Shown here piece after piece: positions 38,297-47,760 of a stretch of 50,101 bases of DNA (position 1 is the stretch's first letter; each line of letters opens with the position of its first letter). The notes under the pieces were generated by a model. That model saw nothing but the letters and a program-made list of their open reading frames with translations. It searched no databases and was not told the origin of the DNA. This DNA is from Candidatus Heimdallarchaeota archaeon (lineage in GTDB: Archaea; Asgardarchaeota; Heimdallarchaeia; Heimdallarchaeales; Heimdallarchaeaceae): positions 1 through 50,101 of the forward strand of contig JAGLRO010000038.1 in assembly GCA_023136245.1 (NCBI GenBank). The letters are read 5' to 3'. The translations under genes and the position numbers were made by a program.

Positions 38297-39730
38297 TTAG
38301 TTTGAGAATACAAGTGATTTAATGACTACTGGAACTACTTGTCCTCCAGCTTTTGGTTTATCAACATCAATAAAATCTCCCTCTTGAACATTTATTTCAT
38401 CTACAGAGATAATGTTTTGTTTTGCAATAGTTTCTCTTTTCATAACATTTCCTACACTATTTCCGATATCACGATCAAAAATCATTATTATTGGTTTTTC
38501 TTTTGCAATAGTATTTGGTATAGCATCCACAACACCTTTTGCGAATGTTGTTAACCCAGCATATGAACCCCCAATAGCTCCTTTAAAAGAAAGGGCTACT
38601 ATTTCCTCTCCTTCATTCACATCGAACATCTCAAAGCTTTTCAGAATTGCTTTCCTCACATTTTCTTCATTTATTTCCTTATTGGAGATTTTTGGTTCCA
38701 GAACAGGTATATTATGTATTGGTAGAATGTCTATATCAGATATGTGAGTTGTTACTCCAGAAACCTGTAGTGTATATTGACCTGCTCCAATTACTGTTGC
38801 TCTGATTAACTCGATCGGTTCATGCATGTTCATCTTATTTTCTTTGACGATTCTTCTGATCTCTTCTCCTAGATATTTACCCAGGTCTCCATATTCTTCA
38901 TCTGTTTTATGATAGATATACTCAGCCACACCGCCAGAAAATATTATTTCATCTATCACATCATCATAATTCAATTCATTTGTCATCAATAAGTTCTTAG
39001 CAATTTGAGTCTCTATCTTTTGATTAATAACTTCGAACAAGCTATCAGCTAAAATTTGTGCCATTTCTCTTTTCTTTTCCTCGGAAACTTCTAGTCCATA
39101 ATCAAAATTAATTCCTGTTTGTTCTTCTAAAATTCTAATTGGTGCTTCAATTCTAATTATTTTGCTGTCTCCATCAAATGCTACTAATCTTCCGCCTACA
39201 TTTACACATGCAGCTTCAACTATCTCGCCATCTTTTACTATAGCAATATTGCTTGTTCCCCCTCCTATGTCTATGTTGATTACTGATTTTTTTGCTTCTT
39301 TTGAGTATTGAACTGCTCCTGAACCCATTGCTGCGATGACTGATTCAAAATTTGGTCCTGCAGCTGCACAAACAAATTTCCCTGCTTTGTGAGCTAGAGC
39401 TTTCACAAGATCTTCTGCGTTCTCCTTTTTAGCACTCTCACCGGTTATTATAACTGCACCAGTATCAATATCATCTATTGACATATTTGCATTTTCATAT
39501 TCTCTTTTTAGAAACTCTACAAGTTTTAAATAATCAATTGTTTGTGCATCAGTTAAAGGTGTTAAAATGATATCACCTTTATAGAGAATTTCTCTTTCAG
39601 TTATTTCAAATTTAATGCCTCTTGGAGTATATATTTTCTCGAGTTTAAGTTTTGAAAATATTAAGTGAGACGTAGTAGTCCCAACATCTATACCAGCACT
39701 CGTTAAAGTTAGCGTATGTTCTTCGCTCAT
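38297..39730 (-). CDS. eutA: Ethanolamine ammonia-lyase reactivating factor EutA-like
   Basis: LTSAGIDVGTTTSHLIFSKLKLE, INIDIGGGTSNIAIVKDGEIVEAACVNVGGRLVAFD, AVIITGESAKKENAEDLVKALAHKAGKFVCAAAGPNFESVIAAMGSGA. Start set at internal MSEEHT; the longer track ORF overlaps the divergent gene. Confidence 0.85.
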   Translation of the reverse strand: MSEEHTLTLTSAGIDVGTTTSHLIFSKLKLEKIYTPRGIKFEITEREILYKGDIILTPLTDAQTIDYLKLVEFLKREYENANMSIDDIDTGAVIITGESAKKENAEDLVKALAHKAGKFVCAAAGPNFESVIAAMGSGAVQYSKEAKKSVINIDIGGGTSNIAIVKDGEIVEAACVNVGGRLVAFDGDSKIIRIEAPIRILEEQTGINFDYGLEVSEEKKREMAQILADSLFEVINQKIETQIAKNLLMTNELNYDDVIDEIIFSGGVAEYIYHKTDEEYGDLGKYLGEEIRRIVKENKMNMHEPIELIRATVIGAGQYTLQVSGVTTHISDIDILPIHNIPVLEPKISNKEINEENVRKAILKSFEMFDVNEGEEIVALSFKGAIGGSYAGLTTFAKGVVDAIPNTIAKEKPIIMIFDRDIGNSVGNVMKRETIAKQNIISVDEINVQEGDFIDVDKPKAGGQVVPVVIKSLVFSN

Positions 39731-39856
39731 TTCTAATCCTCGAAGCGCTAAAAGCCCAATTGTAAGATGCACTTAAAGGCTTTTGGTTCAAGCATTTCTT
39801 TAAACGTGATACAGACAAAAAAAATCGTTTTAATTCTTTCATCGAAAAGATTTAAA

Positions 39857-40909
39857 ATGCTTATAGTAAATGAACAAGTGGCAATAAAGATGGAAGCAAT
39901 AAGAAGCGATCAAGAAGAAAGTTCATTGAGTTCAACTGATTTACGCCCTCGTTCTTTCGTCCAAGTATGGAGAGACTGGCTACTTGCTATATTGAAGTAT
40001 TTCTGGAAAAAAATCCATTCTCCGTTAGGAGTTTATTTGATCTTCACGTGGATAATAAGTATTGTAATAATGGGATACACAAACACCCTCAGAGGTGAAG
40101 GGGAAGAATACTCATTTGGTAATGGTCCAAGTTATTGGATGAAAGTATTTCTTACATATGGACTAAATACAGGTCAAGATCCAACCTTGAGATTTATTGC
40201 AAAACCAGGAATTGTTTGGTTCTTTGCCCCAATGGTTGCAATATTGCTTGGTTTTTCTCTTTTTATACTGACAGACAGTGGATTTCTTAGAAATGGTTTT
40301 TCAGTAGTTGATGAAATAGATTTTGCACAAAATCACAGATATTATAATATGGATGATATCTGGGGATCAGAGTTAATAAATCCAAGTAGACCAAAATGGA
40401 CTTTGATGTATATTTGGATTGTTCTAATGCCCGTTTTCTTAGGTGCTACCCTAACTGGAACATATAATTTTATAGTATTCAAGAAAATTAAGAAAAGGTC
40501 ATACCTCCCTAGCGCAAAATTACTTTTATTCCTTGTTTTTATTGTTTCTTTGGTTATAGGTACTGCAATGGCTCTTTTGACTGGTGATATTGAATTAAGA
40601 TTCAGAGATTTACTTTACTCTCTTTTTGTTGAACGGAGATCAAATGATTTTCTTGTATATGGGTTTGAATATAAAGAATCTTACGGGAATCAAGGTCAAT
40701 ATCATCCAATCGCGGTAGGATTAACTATGATGCTAATTTACTTCATTCCCTTCCTAATAACATATGGTATCTTCTTGATAATTGGTAACTTGGATAATAT
40801 CTGGAATAATAAGGATTATGTCTACAGGAGAATAGCAAATGCAATTGAAGCTCGAAGATCTCCTGAACTAGATTTTAAAGAAGTACCAGGGGAACAATTA
40901 CAAAAATAG
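39857..40909 (+). CDS. Multi-pass membrane protein, possibly a divergent transporter subunit
   Basis: Several TM helices; first gene of a same-strand run with an ABC ATPase. Start uncertain (ATG at 39857 or 39890); the 39767 start overlaps the EutA-like ORF. Confidence 0.6.
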   Translation: MLIVNEQVAIKMEAIRSDQEESSLSSTDLRPRSFVQVWRDWLLAILKYFWKKIHSPLGVYLIFTWIISIVIMGYTNTLRGEGEEYSFGNGPSYWMKVFLTYGLNTGQDPTLRFIAKPGIVWFFAPMVAILLGFSLFILTDSGFLRNGFSVVDEIDFAQNHRYYNMDDIWGSELINPSRPKWTLMYIWIVLMPVFLGATLTGTYNFIVFKKIKKRSYLPSAKLLLFLVFIVSLVIGTAMALLTGDIELRFRDLLYSLFVERRSNDFLVYGFEYKESYGNQGQYHPIAVGLTMMLIYFIPFLITYGIFLIIGNLDNIWNNKDYVYRRIANAIEARRSPELDFKEVPGEQLQK

Positions 40910-41011
40910 TGGTAGTTTAATCCTAATTTCCATTCTCTTTTCTTTAATTCATTCTCAAAATCTTTCAATAAACACTTTTATTAGTGCTTAAAAATATGAA
41001 GGAAATAGATT

Positions 41012-42040
41012 ATGGCATCCAATTCAATATCTTCACAAGAACTGTCATCAGCTGATACTAATGATTTACCATTATTAGTAGCAGAAGATGTTATTAAAAT
41101 TTATAAAACAGGGAAAATAGAAACCCAAGCATTGAGGGGTGTTTCTTTCAAAGTTAATCTAGGAGAAAAATTATTTCTCATAGGACCAAGTGGTTCAGGA
41201 AAAACTACTTTAGTTAATATTGTAGCAGGAATGGGAAAACCTACTTCAGGTAAAGTGTTCTGGAAAGATCTCTCTAAAGATATCACTCGTTCTTCTTTGG
41301 AAGAAATTATAAGAGCGAGAAGGAGTTTTGCAGGAGTTATATTCCAAGACAGTAAATTATTACAACATTTAACTGTCAAGGAAAATATTGAACTTGCTGG
41401 TTTCTATGCTAAAATTCCTCAGGGAATTGTAAAACAACGTTCAGAATTCTTGTTGAAATTCATGGATATCTGGGATAAGCGAAATAAAAAAGAAGACACA
41501 CTCTCAGGTGGAGAAAAGAAGAGAGCAGCAATAGCTACTACACTAATCACAAATCCTAGAATATTAATTGGAGATGAACCCACTGGAGATTTAGATATTG
41601 TAACAGCAGAAAGCATTCTAAATTTATTTGATAAAATAAGTGATGAATTAGGAATTGCTTTGTGTATAGTAACTCATTCTCAACAAGTTGCAGCTAGAGC
41701 AGATAGAATATTAGAAATGAGGGAAGGGATCATTATTGGTCAACATGGAGGAAGAATCCATCTTCGAAATTTAGAAGAAAGTCGATTGCTTGAAATGGAC
41801 AGACAAAATCGTTTAGCTATTCCTAAGACAATTCTAAAGACACTCGATAATCCCAAACACTTCTCAATTTCGACAGAAAAGCGTAAGATAATACTTGAAC
41901 CCATATATGATGAATCTCTTATTACTCAAAGCAAAAAAGATATTATAACTTGCATGATATGTGGAAAGATGGTTCAGAATACCGAAAAATTCTGTAATCA
42001 TTGTGGAGCTGCTATTACAAAGAAAAGGGAGAAAAAATGA
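41012..42040 (+). CDS. ABC transporter ATP-binding protein with C-terminal zinc ribbon
   Basis: Walker A GPSGSGKTT, signature LSGGEKKRAAIA, Walker B ILIGDEPTGDL; C-term CMICGKMVQNTEKFCNHCGAAI. Confidence 0.92.
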   Translation: MASNSISSQELSSADTNDLPLLVAEDVIKIYKTGKIETQALRGVSFKVNLGEKLFLIGPSGSGKTTLVNIVAGMGKPTSGKVFWKDLSKDITRSSLEEIIRARRSFAGVIFQDSKLLQHLTVKENIELAGFYAKIPQGIVKQRSEFLLKFMDIWDKRNKKEDTLSGGEKKRAAIATTLITNPRILIGDEPTGDLDIVTAESILNLFDKISDELGIALCIVTHSQQVAARADRILEMREGIIIGQHGGRIHLRNLEESRLLEMDRQNRLAIPKTILKTLDNPKHFSISTEKRKIILEPIYDESLITQSKKDIITCMICGKMVQNTEKFCNHCGAAITKKREKK

Positions 42041-42489
42041 GAAAGCCTCAAAAGATACAACAAGAAAAAGAGGTAGAAAAATTAGAGAAAGAAGAAGATT
42101 TCGAAGAAGAAAAAATTGTAAGAATTAATTGGGTAAGAATCATAACATTAGGTTTTGTTACTTCGATTGTTTTTGTTTTGATTAATCTTGTTATTGCGCT
42201 ACTTCTTGTATTTGGTTTTGAAAAAGAGATAGGGTTAGTCTTGTATCTCATGCAATATATTGTATTTGGTGAGGCTGGAGTAGTAATCTTTCTTGGTGCT
42301 TGTCTTGGAAATTTTGGTCAATCTGTTATGGTATCCAAGATAAAGGAACGCTTTATGGGTTCAGACACAATCACTAAGGATAGTTTTAGAGAAGCAACTT
42401 TCAATGCTTTCACATACTATTCAGGAGGTTCTCTTCTTCTTCTTTATTCAATGATAATTTGGCAGATTTATCGAATTGCATTTTTATGA
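42037..42489 (+). CDS. Small membrane protein translationally coupled to the ABC ATPase
   Basis: ATGA overlap (ATG 42037-42039, upstream TGA 42038-42040); three hydrophobic segments. Confidence 0.7.
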   Translation: MRKPQKIQQEKEVEKLEKEEDFEEEKIVRINWVRIITLGFVTSIVFVLINLVIALLLVFGFEKEIGLVLYLMQYIVFGEAGVVIFLGACLGNFGQSVMVSKIKERFMGSDTITKDSFREATFNAFTYYSGGSLLLLYSMIIWQIYRIAFL

Positions 42490-42719
42490 AAATAACATTT
42501 TCATATATTATTCATAAAGCGAAAAGAACTACGTTATTGCAATCCAATTATTGAAATGAAATTTAGAAAACAAATAAAACTTTAATTGTCGGTGTTATTG
42601 AAGAGTTTCAAAAATTAACTTGTGCCATTAGAATGAACAATGCATTCCATTCATGTAATCTAATAATTGAAATAGAAACCCAAAACACTTATTAAGATGT
42701 GCTAGCTACTTTTTCTTGC

Positions 42720-42749
42720 TTCCACCGTAGTAAAGAACTATTGGTGGAA
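42720..42749 (+). promoter_or_regulatory. 5' leader stem-loop upstream of the substrate-binding protein gene
   Basis: TTCCACC-g-TAGT-aaaga-ACTA-tt-GGTGGAA, followed by A-rich stretch with GGTG SD and ATG at 42772. Confidence 0.6.
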
Positions 42750-42771
42750 ATAAAAAAAAGGTGAAAAAAAA

Positions 42772-44577
42772 ATGAATAAAAAAGCATTATTAGGATTAAC
42801 CCTAGTAGTATTGTTCAGTTTGTCGACAGTAATGACATTGACTATGGCACAAGATATGGATATTCAAATTGCCTTTTCGATCAACTTACTTTCACCCAAT
42901 ACAAGCGCCGCTCGTAATCAATGGTCACTACTGATGGAGCAACAACTACCAAAAATTGGTATTGGTGTTACCTTCCATGAATCAACTGGATGGGGTAATA
43001 TTGGTCCTCGTACATGGTCATATCCATTACTTGACTATGATTACGTTCCAACATACGCAGAAGGTGGTTATGACATCCTCTTCGTGGGTTGGTCATGGGG
43101 TCTTGATTGGGATCCAACTGGTCTATTTGACAGTGCAAGTTTAGTACCATTTGGTGACAACTTCTATCAATACATTAATCCATTATATGATACTGCATTA
43201 GACAACTACCTAACAGCACTTGATCCTGTTGCAAGAGACGGATTCGCAGCTGATATACAACAAATGCTCTACGAAGATCTACCAGCAATTGTTCTAATCT
43301 ATCCAAGATCACTCTTTGGTTTCACTGAAACTGTTAGTGGTGTAGACGGATTACTCATTGCATCTTCTAATCATAGAACCGAATACTGGGATGACAGTGA
43401 TGATGGTATAATCAAATATGGTATTCCAGCAGATCTACGAGAACCAAACATCTACGTAGCAGAATCATTTTATGATATGCAGTGGATGCAATCAGTTTAT
43501 GGTGGATTGGTCAAAAGAGGACAAGACCATCATAATTGGGAACCTGAAATCGCATTGAACGCAACAATATCACCCATTATTGATGATAAAATCAACATGA
43601 CTGTTTTCTTAGATCCCCTAGCTAAATTCAGCGATGGTGACGCAGTACTTCCATCAGATGTCGTATATTCCTATGAATTAACCATGACACCCTCAGTTGG
43701 TGCTGGTGGTTACAGCTATTATACCAAATGGTTCGAATCAAATACTTCTATATCAGTTGTTGGACCAGATGTCGCTGGTGGAGAATTGTTATTTGAACTA
43801 ACAGGTGTTTACAACTTCGCAAAATCATTACTAGCTGGTGCTATCATTGATAAAAGCGAAATCCAACCATTGATATCCTCAGCCGGATACTCAATCTTCA
43901 ATGATGTTCCTGGAACTGGTGATGCTATGTGGTCACTTGTTAAATCCGCTGGTCCATTTATGATAGATCCTGCAGGTGGTTATGATCAGGTAAACAGCAT
44001 TGTTCATATGATTCCAAATCCATATTGGCATGGTTCAGCAGTAAAACTAACTGATTGGTATCTAACCTTTATATCAGGTAAAGATGCAGCAGTAGCTTCA
44101 CTTATTGATGGAAGCATCGACATTATGGATGCCCAATACTATCCAGTATTAGCAGACTTTGAAGGTGTTTCAGGAATTGAAGGTGTTCTTATTAAAGATC
44201 CTGCTCATCAAGAAATGGCTATGAACATGAAACACCCAGTTATGGGTACTGGTGAATTGACACCTGTTGGTACATCAGATGCTGCTAAAGGTATTAGAAA
44301 AGCTATTAGTCACGCTGTTCCTCGTCAAACAATCGTTGACGAAATTATAGAAGGACTTGGTGCTCTAGGTGTTGTACCTTGTCCAGACGCATCACCCGCA
44401 TTTGATGATACACTTGTAGCATATGCATATGACCTTGACTTAGCTATCGATTATGTAGAAGCTGCTGGTTATACTGTAGAAGTACCTGTTACAACACCAA
44501 CCGGAATAGCCGGATTAGTATTCATTTCATTCCTAGGGTTAGCTTCAATACTAGCATTTAGAAGATTTAGAAAATAA
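42772..44577 (+). CDS. Family-5 (peptide/nickel-type) ABC substrate-binding protein, apparently circularly permuted, with C-terminal membrane anchor
   Basis: Signal peptide MNKKALLGLTLVVLFSLSTVMTLTMAQ; SBP_bac_5-like blocks present but in permuted order; C-term GIAGLVFISFLGLASILAFRRFRK. Confidence 0.85.
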   Translation: MNKKALLGLTLVVLFSLSTVMTLTMAQDMDIQIAFSINLLSPNTSAARNQWSLLMEQQLPKIGIGVTFHESTGWGNIGPRTWSYPLLDYDYVPTYAEGGYDILFVGWSWGLDWDPTGLFDSASLVPFGDNFYQYINPLYDTALDNYLTALDPVARDGFAADIQQMLYEDLPAIVLIYPRSLFGFTETVSGVDGLLIASSNHRTEYWDDSDDGIIKYGIPADLREPNIYVAESFYDMQWMQSVYGGLVKRGQDHHNWEPEIALNATISPIIDDKINMTVFLDPLAKFSDGDAVLPSDVVYSYELTMTPSVGAGGYSYYTKWFESNTSISVVGPDVAGGELLFELTGVYNFAKSLLAGAIIDKSEIQPLISSAGYSIFNDVPGTGDAMWSLVKSAGPFMIDPAGGYDQVNSIVHMIPNPYWHGSAVKLTDWYLTFISGKDAAVASLIDGSIDIMDAQYYPVLADFEGVSGIEGVLIKDPAHQEMAMNMKHPVMGTGELTPVGTSDAAKGIRKAISHAVPRQTIVDEIIEGLGALGVVPCPDASPAFDDTLVAYAYDLDLAIDYVEAAGYTVEVPVTTPTGIAGLVFISFLGLASILAFRRFRK

Positions 44578-44642
44578 TTTTTCTAATTTCTATCTTTTTC
44601 TTTTTTTGTTTTACAAAAAATAAGAAATATATTTTCTCTTTA

Positions 44643-47633
44643 CTATGAAAAAACTGAAAGCATTGTTCTGCAATTAGGGCATCGTCTTTTCTCTTCTAAC
44701 CAAGATAATAAATGGTCCATATGAAAGAGATGTTTACAAAGCGGACATTCGATTGCATTTTCATAAACAGGATCTGAGCAAATCAGGCAAAGATATTTTC
44801 GATCTTTTATCGCAGTAAATTCCTTTCCTTTTGCTACAACTTTTTTTATAATTTTAGCAGTTTTTGAAAGATGATCAGCTACAACTACTATTTCATGCTT
44901 GATTGGTTTTTTCTCTGCTTCTTTTCGTATCAGTCTGCCTTCATCAAAAATTCCTGCATTTTGTTTTAAATAATTAATATAATCTTGAATAGCGTCTTCC
45001 AGAATATTTGGATCTCCAACTACCACGAGTTTCTTTTTTGCTCTTGTTAATGCAACATTTAATCTTCTTTGATCAGCGAATCCTTTCTTACCCTTAGATT
45101 GTGTTTCTGTTAAAGAAAGTATGATTACTTCTCTATCGCTTCCCTGGAATCTATCAACGGTATCTACAGTTGCTTTATGGGTCAAATTCCTTCGAATTTC
45201 ACCAACTTGTCCTCTATAGGGACAAATTACCCCAATTTGATTAGTACTTAATCCGAGTTTTAGAAATCTGGAAGCAATTTGAGCAACTTTTTCTGCTTCA
45301 GCTTTGTTCAGTTTTTTATCTGGTTGAAAAATACCTTTTATTGGAACAAAAACTAAAGGAAAATCTGGATCATAAATAATAGAATCATCTAATTCGAGGA
45401 AGTTCCCAATAAAGTTTTTTAGATCATTCAGGTTCTGTTTTGAAACTTTATTGTCAAAAGCCTTCAACTTTCCTTCATAGAATCTATCATTGGAGTATTC
45501 AATTATTCTATCATTCATCCTGAATTGGTCTGTAAGCAAATGAACTGAATCAGGAAAAGTTTGTGCAAACCTTTCAAACATAGATTCACTCATGCCCTCT
45601 TTTTGCGCTTGAAGGCTTTGAACTACAGGAGGTAGTTGTTTATGATCTCCAACAAGAACAAATCTATTACCTTCCATGAGTGCAGACACAACTGTTGGTT
45701 CAGTCATCTGGCTAGCTTCATCTATGATAATGGTTTGTATACCTAATTTTTCAAAAACCGGATTTGATATTGTGGATGTTGTAGCTACAATAATTGGAAT
45801 TTGTTCTAGTATTTCCGATGTAGGTTTATCTTTATTTTTTTCTTTAAATGAATTTAATGTATAATCTTCAATTTCTTTTTGTATGGAATGTGTTGCTCCC
45901 AGTCTTATGAAGTTATGAAAATTATTTTGAATTAGATAATTACAAATGTTATCAACAGCTCGATTAGTGAAAGCAGTAAGTAAAACTTTTTCACTCCTTT
46001 CTGCAAGAAAAATAGCTGTTTTTGCAATAACATGAGTTTTTCCAGTTCCAGCAGGTCCTTGAATTAAGCAGTAATTATCTGTTCCTAAAATCTTTTCAAC
46101 CGCTTGATTTTGAACTGAATTACTAACTATGAATTCACCTTTTTCTTGAACGATATTAGGAGCTTCTCCCTCAACAATTAACGCTCTGAAATTGTTTCTT
46201 TTGAACAGTACATTAAATAAACCTCTTTGTTGTCTTCTAAAACCAACATCTATTGAATATAAGTCAACAACGCTCGCAGAATCAATTGGAGATCTAGTTT
46301 CAATTTCAATAGAACTATTACTTATTCGTGATACAATCCCTGTTCCTATATTACCTTTTAGGATATCTCCTTTACTTAGAATTACTATATCTCCCTCACG
46401 AATTTCAGATTGGTTCTTACATGAGAATAACAATCTTGTAATTCCAAGTTCAGTGAAATCACTTTCAAGATTGAGATCTGAAATTGTTTTTCCTTTTGTT
46501 ACTCTTTGGTCTACTGAAAGTTTCCATAAATTCGATAGATTTTCAGCTGTTTCATTTCTTTCTAATCTTATCCATCTAGTAAATCGATTAAAGTAGTCCT
46601 TGTAAGAATCTGGTAATGATTTTTGGGTACATAGTTCGTTATGAGGACAAGTTGAACATCTTCTTTCCTGTTCCAATCCAGCACAAACTAAAAAACAAAA
46701 GTGTCTAACGGAACATCGTCTACATTTCTTATGCTGAGATTCAGGTAGAAGCTTAGGAATCAAACCTTGATGAGAAATTAGATAGGCAAGGTTTCTCTGT
46801 TGCATTGCATATCTAAGTAAACCCCAATTAGGATCAGCTGTTTTTTGAACAGCTTCATTAGTTCCTACGTATATCACTGTACCATTTTCTTGTTTTGACA
46901 GATTGATATCATTAGACAGACCATACTGATACACAGTAACTTGAAGTAGATCAGAAAATCGCAATTCATCGTCCACAGAAACTTTGGCAGTTTTTAGCTC
47001 AAATATCTGATTTTCGTGGAGTAGATCTATTCTTCCTCTTACCCCCAATAGTGGAGATAGAAAAAGGATTTCAGTTAGTGATTCACCGATGAGATTTGAA
47101 ACAAAAGGATCTAAGCTCTTTGCCATTTCTCTTAAATCTTGATGAACATCCTCTTTGGAATATCCCAGATATTCAAATTTGAGAGAAAAATCCTCTATTG
47201 TATCTGATAAATTATCAGAAGGTTTAGTACTTGTTACAATAGATGCACTTAGACAGTTATGGATAATTGATCCTCGTGTTGCAATGTATGGAGACACCGT
47301 ATCACCTACAATTTCATTCAAATAATAGCTTCTTGGACAGTAAGAAACGCTATTAATAGATGTTGCATTAAGAAGAATATCAGGATTAATAACAACAATA
47401 GTTTTTCTACCAGCAGAATAGTAGAAACCATCTTCAGTTGTTTTTTTGTCGACATTATACAATAGTAATTTTGAATAAGGAGTTAGTAAGTCACCTAATT
47501 CAAACCATGGTTCCCAGAGATTAAGTGTTCTAGTTTGATTATTTACACTAATCATTAAAGACGAACGCGGATTATCTCCTTTTTTTTGGGATAAAGTTTT
47601 TACATAAACACAGGATAAAATCTCCATTATCAA
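44643..47633 (-). CDS. Dna2-like nuclease-helicase (Cas4/RecB nuclease + SF1 helicase) with C-terminal RING-H2-like zinc finger
   Basis: Nuclease: YCPRSYYLNEIVG, GRIDLLHENQIFELKTAK, CRRCSVRHFCFLVC. Helicase: IQGPAGTGKTHVIAKTA, IIIDEASQMTEPT, LVGDHKQLPPVV, VDRFQGSDREVIILS, RRLNVALTRAKKKLVVVGD. C-term: CLICSDPVYENAIECPLCKHLFHMDHLLSWLEEKRRCPNCR. Confidence 0.9.
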   Translation of the reverse strand: MIMEILSCVYVKTLSQKKGDNPRSSLMISVNNQTRTLNLWEPWFELGDLLTPYSKLLLYNVDKKTTEDGFYYSAGRKTIVVINPDILLNATSINSVSYCPRSYYLNEIVGDTVSPYIATRGSIIHNCLSASIVTSTKPSDNLSDTIEDFSLKFEYLGYSKEDVHQDLREMAKSLDPFVSNLIGESLTEILFLSPLLGVRGRIDLLHENQIFELKTAKVSVDDELRFSDLLQVTVYQYGLSNDINLSKQENGTVIYVGTNEAVQKTADPNWGLLRYAMQQRNLAYLISHQGLIPKLLPESQHKKCRRCSVRHFCFLVCAGLEQERRCSTCPHNELCTQKSLPDSYKDYFNRFTRWIRLERNETAENLSNLWKLSVDQRVTKGKTISDLNLESDFTELGITRLLFSCKNQSEIREGDIVILSKGDILKGNIGTGIVSRISNSSIEIETRSPIDSASVVDLYSIDVGFRRQQRGLFNVLFKRNNFRALIVEGEAPNIVQEKGEFIVSNSVQNQAVEKILGTDNYCLIQGPAGTGKTHVIAKTAIFLAERSEKVLLTAFTNRAVDNICNYLIQNNFHNFIRLGATHSIQKEIEDYTLNSFKEKNKDKPTSEILEQIPIIVATTSTISNPVFEKLGIQTIIIDEASQMTEPTVVSALMEGNRFVLVGDHKQLPPVVQSLQAQKEGMSESMFERFAQTFPDSVHLLTDQFRMNDRIIEYSNDRFYEGKLKAFDNKVSKQNLNDLKNFIGNFLELDDSIIYDPDFPLVFVPIKGIFQPDKKLNKAEAEKVAQIASRFLKLGLSTNQIGVICPYRGQVGEIRRNLTHKATVDTVDRFQGSDREVIILSLTETQSKGKKGFADQRRLNVALTRAKKKLVVVGDPNILEDAIQDYINYLKQNAGIFDEGRLIRKEAEKKPIKHEIVVVADHLSKTAKIIKKVVAKGKEFTAIKDRKYLCLICSDPVYENAIECPLCKHLFHMDHLLSWLEEKRRCPNCRTMLSVFS

Positions 47634-47760
47634 TTCAATAATGAGACTTTGATAAATAAATGTGTAGGTTTTATAAGATAAATTAAACTAAGCAAAATTG
47701 GAGTCTCAGTCTATATTATGAATGAATAAAAAAAGAAGGAAAGAAACAAGTAGTGACTGC

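Noticed and set aside
42956-43150. Overlapping 60-62 aa ORFs on both strands within the SBP gene
   Set aside because: No start signals and embedded in a well-supported secreted protein frame.
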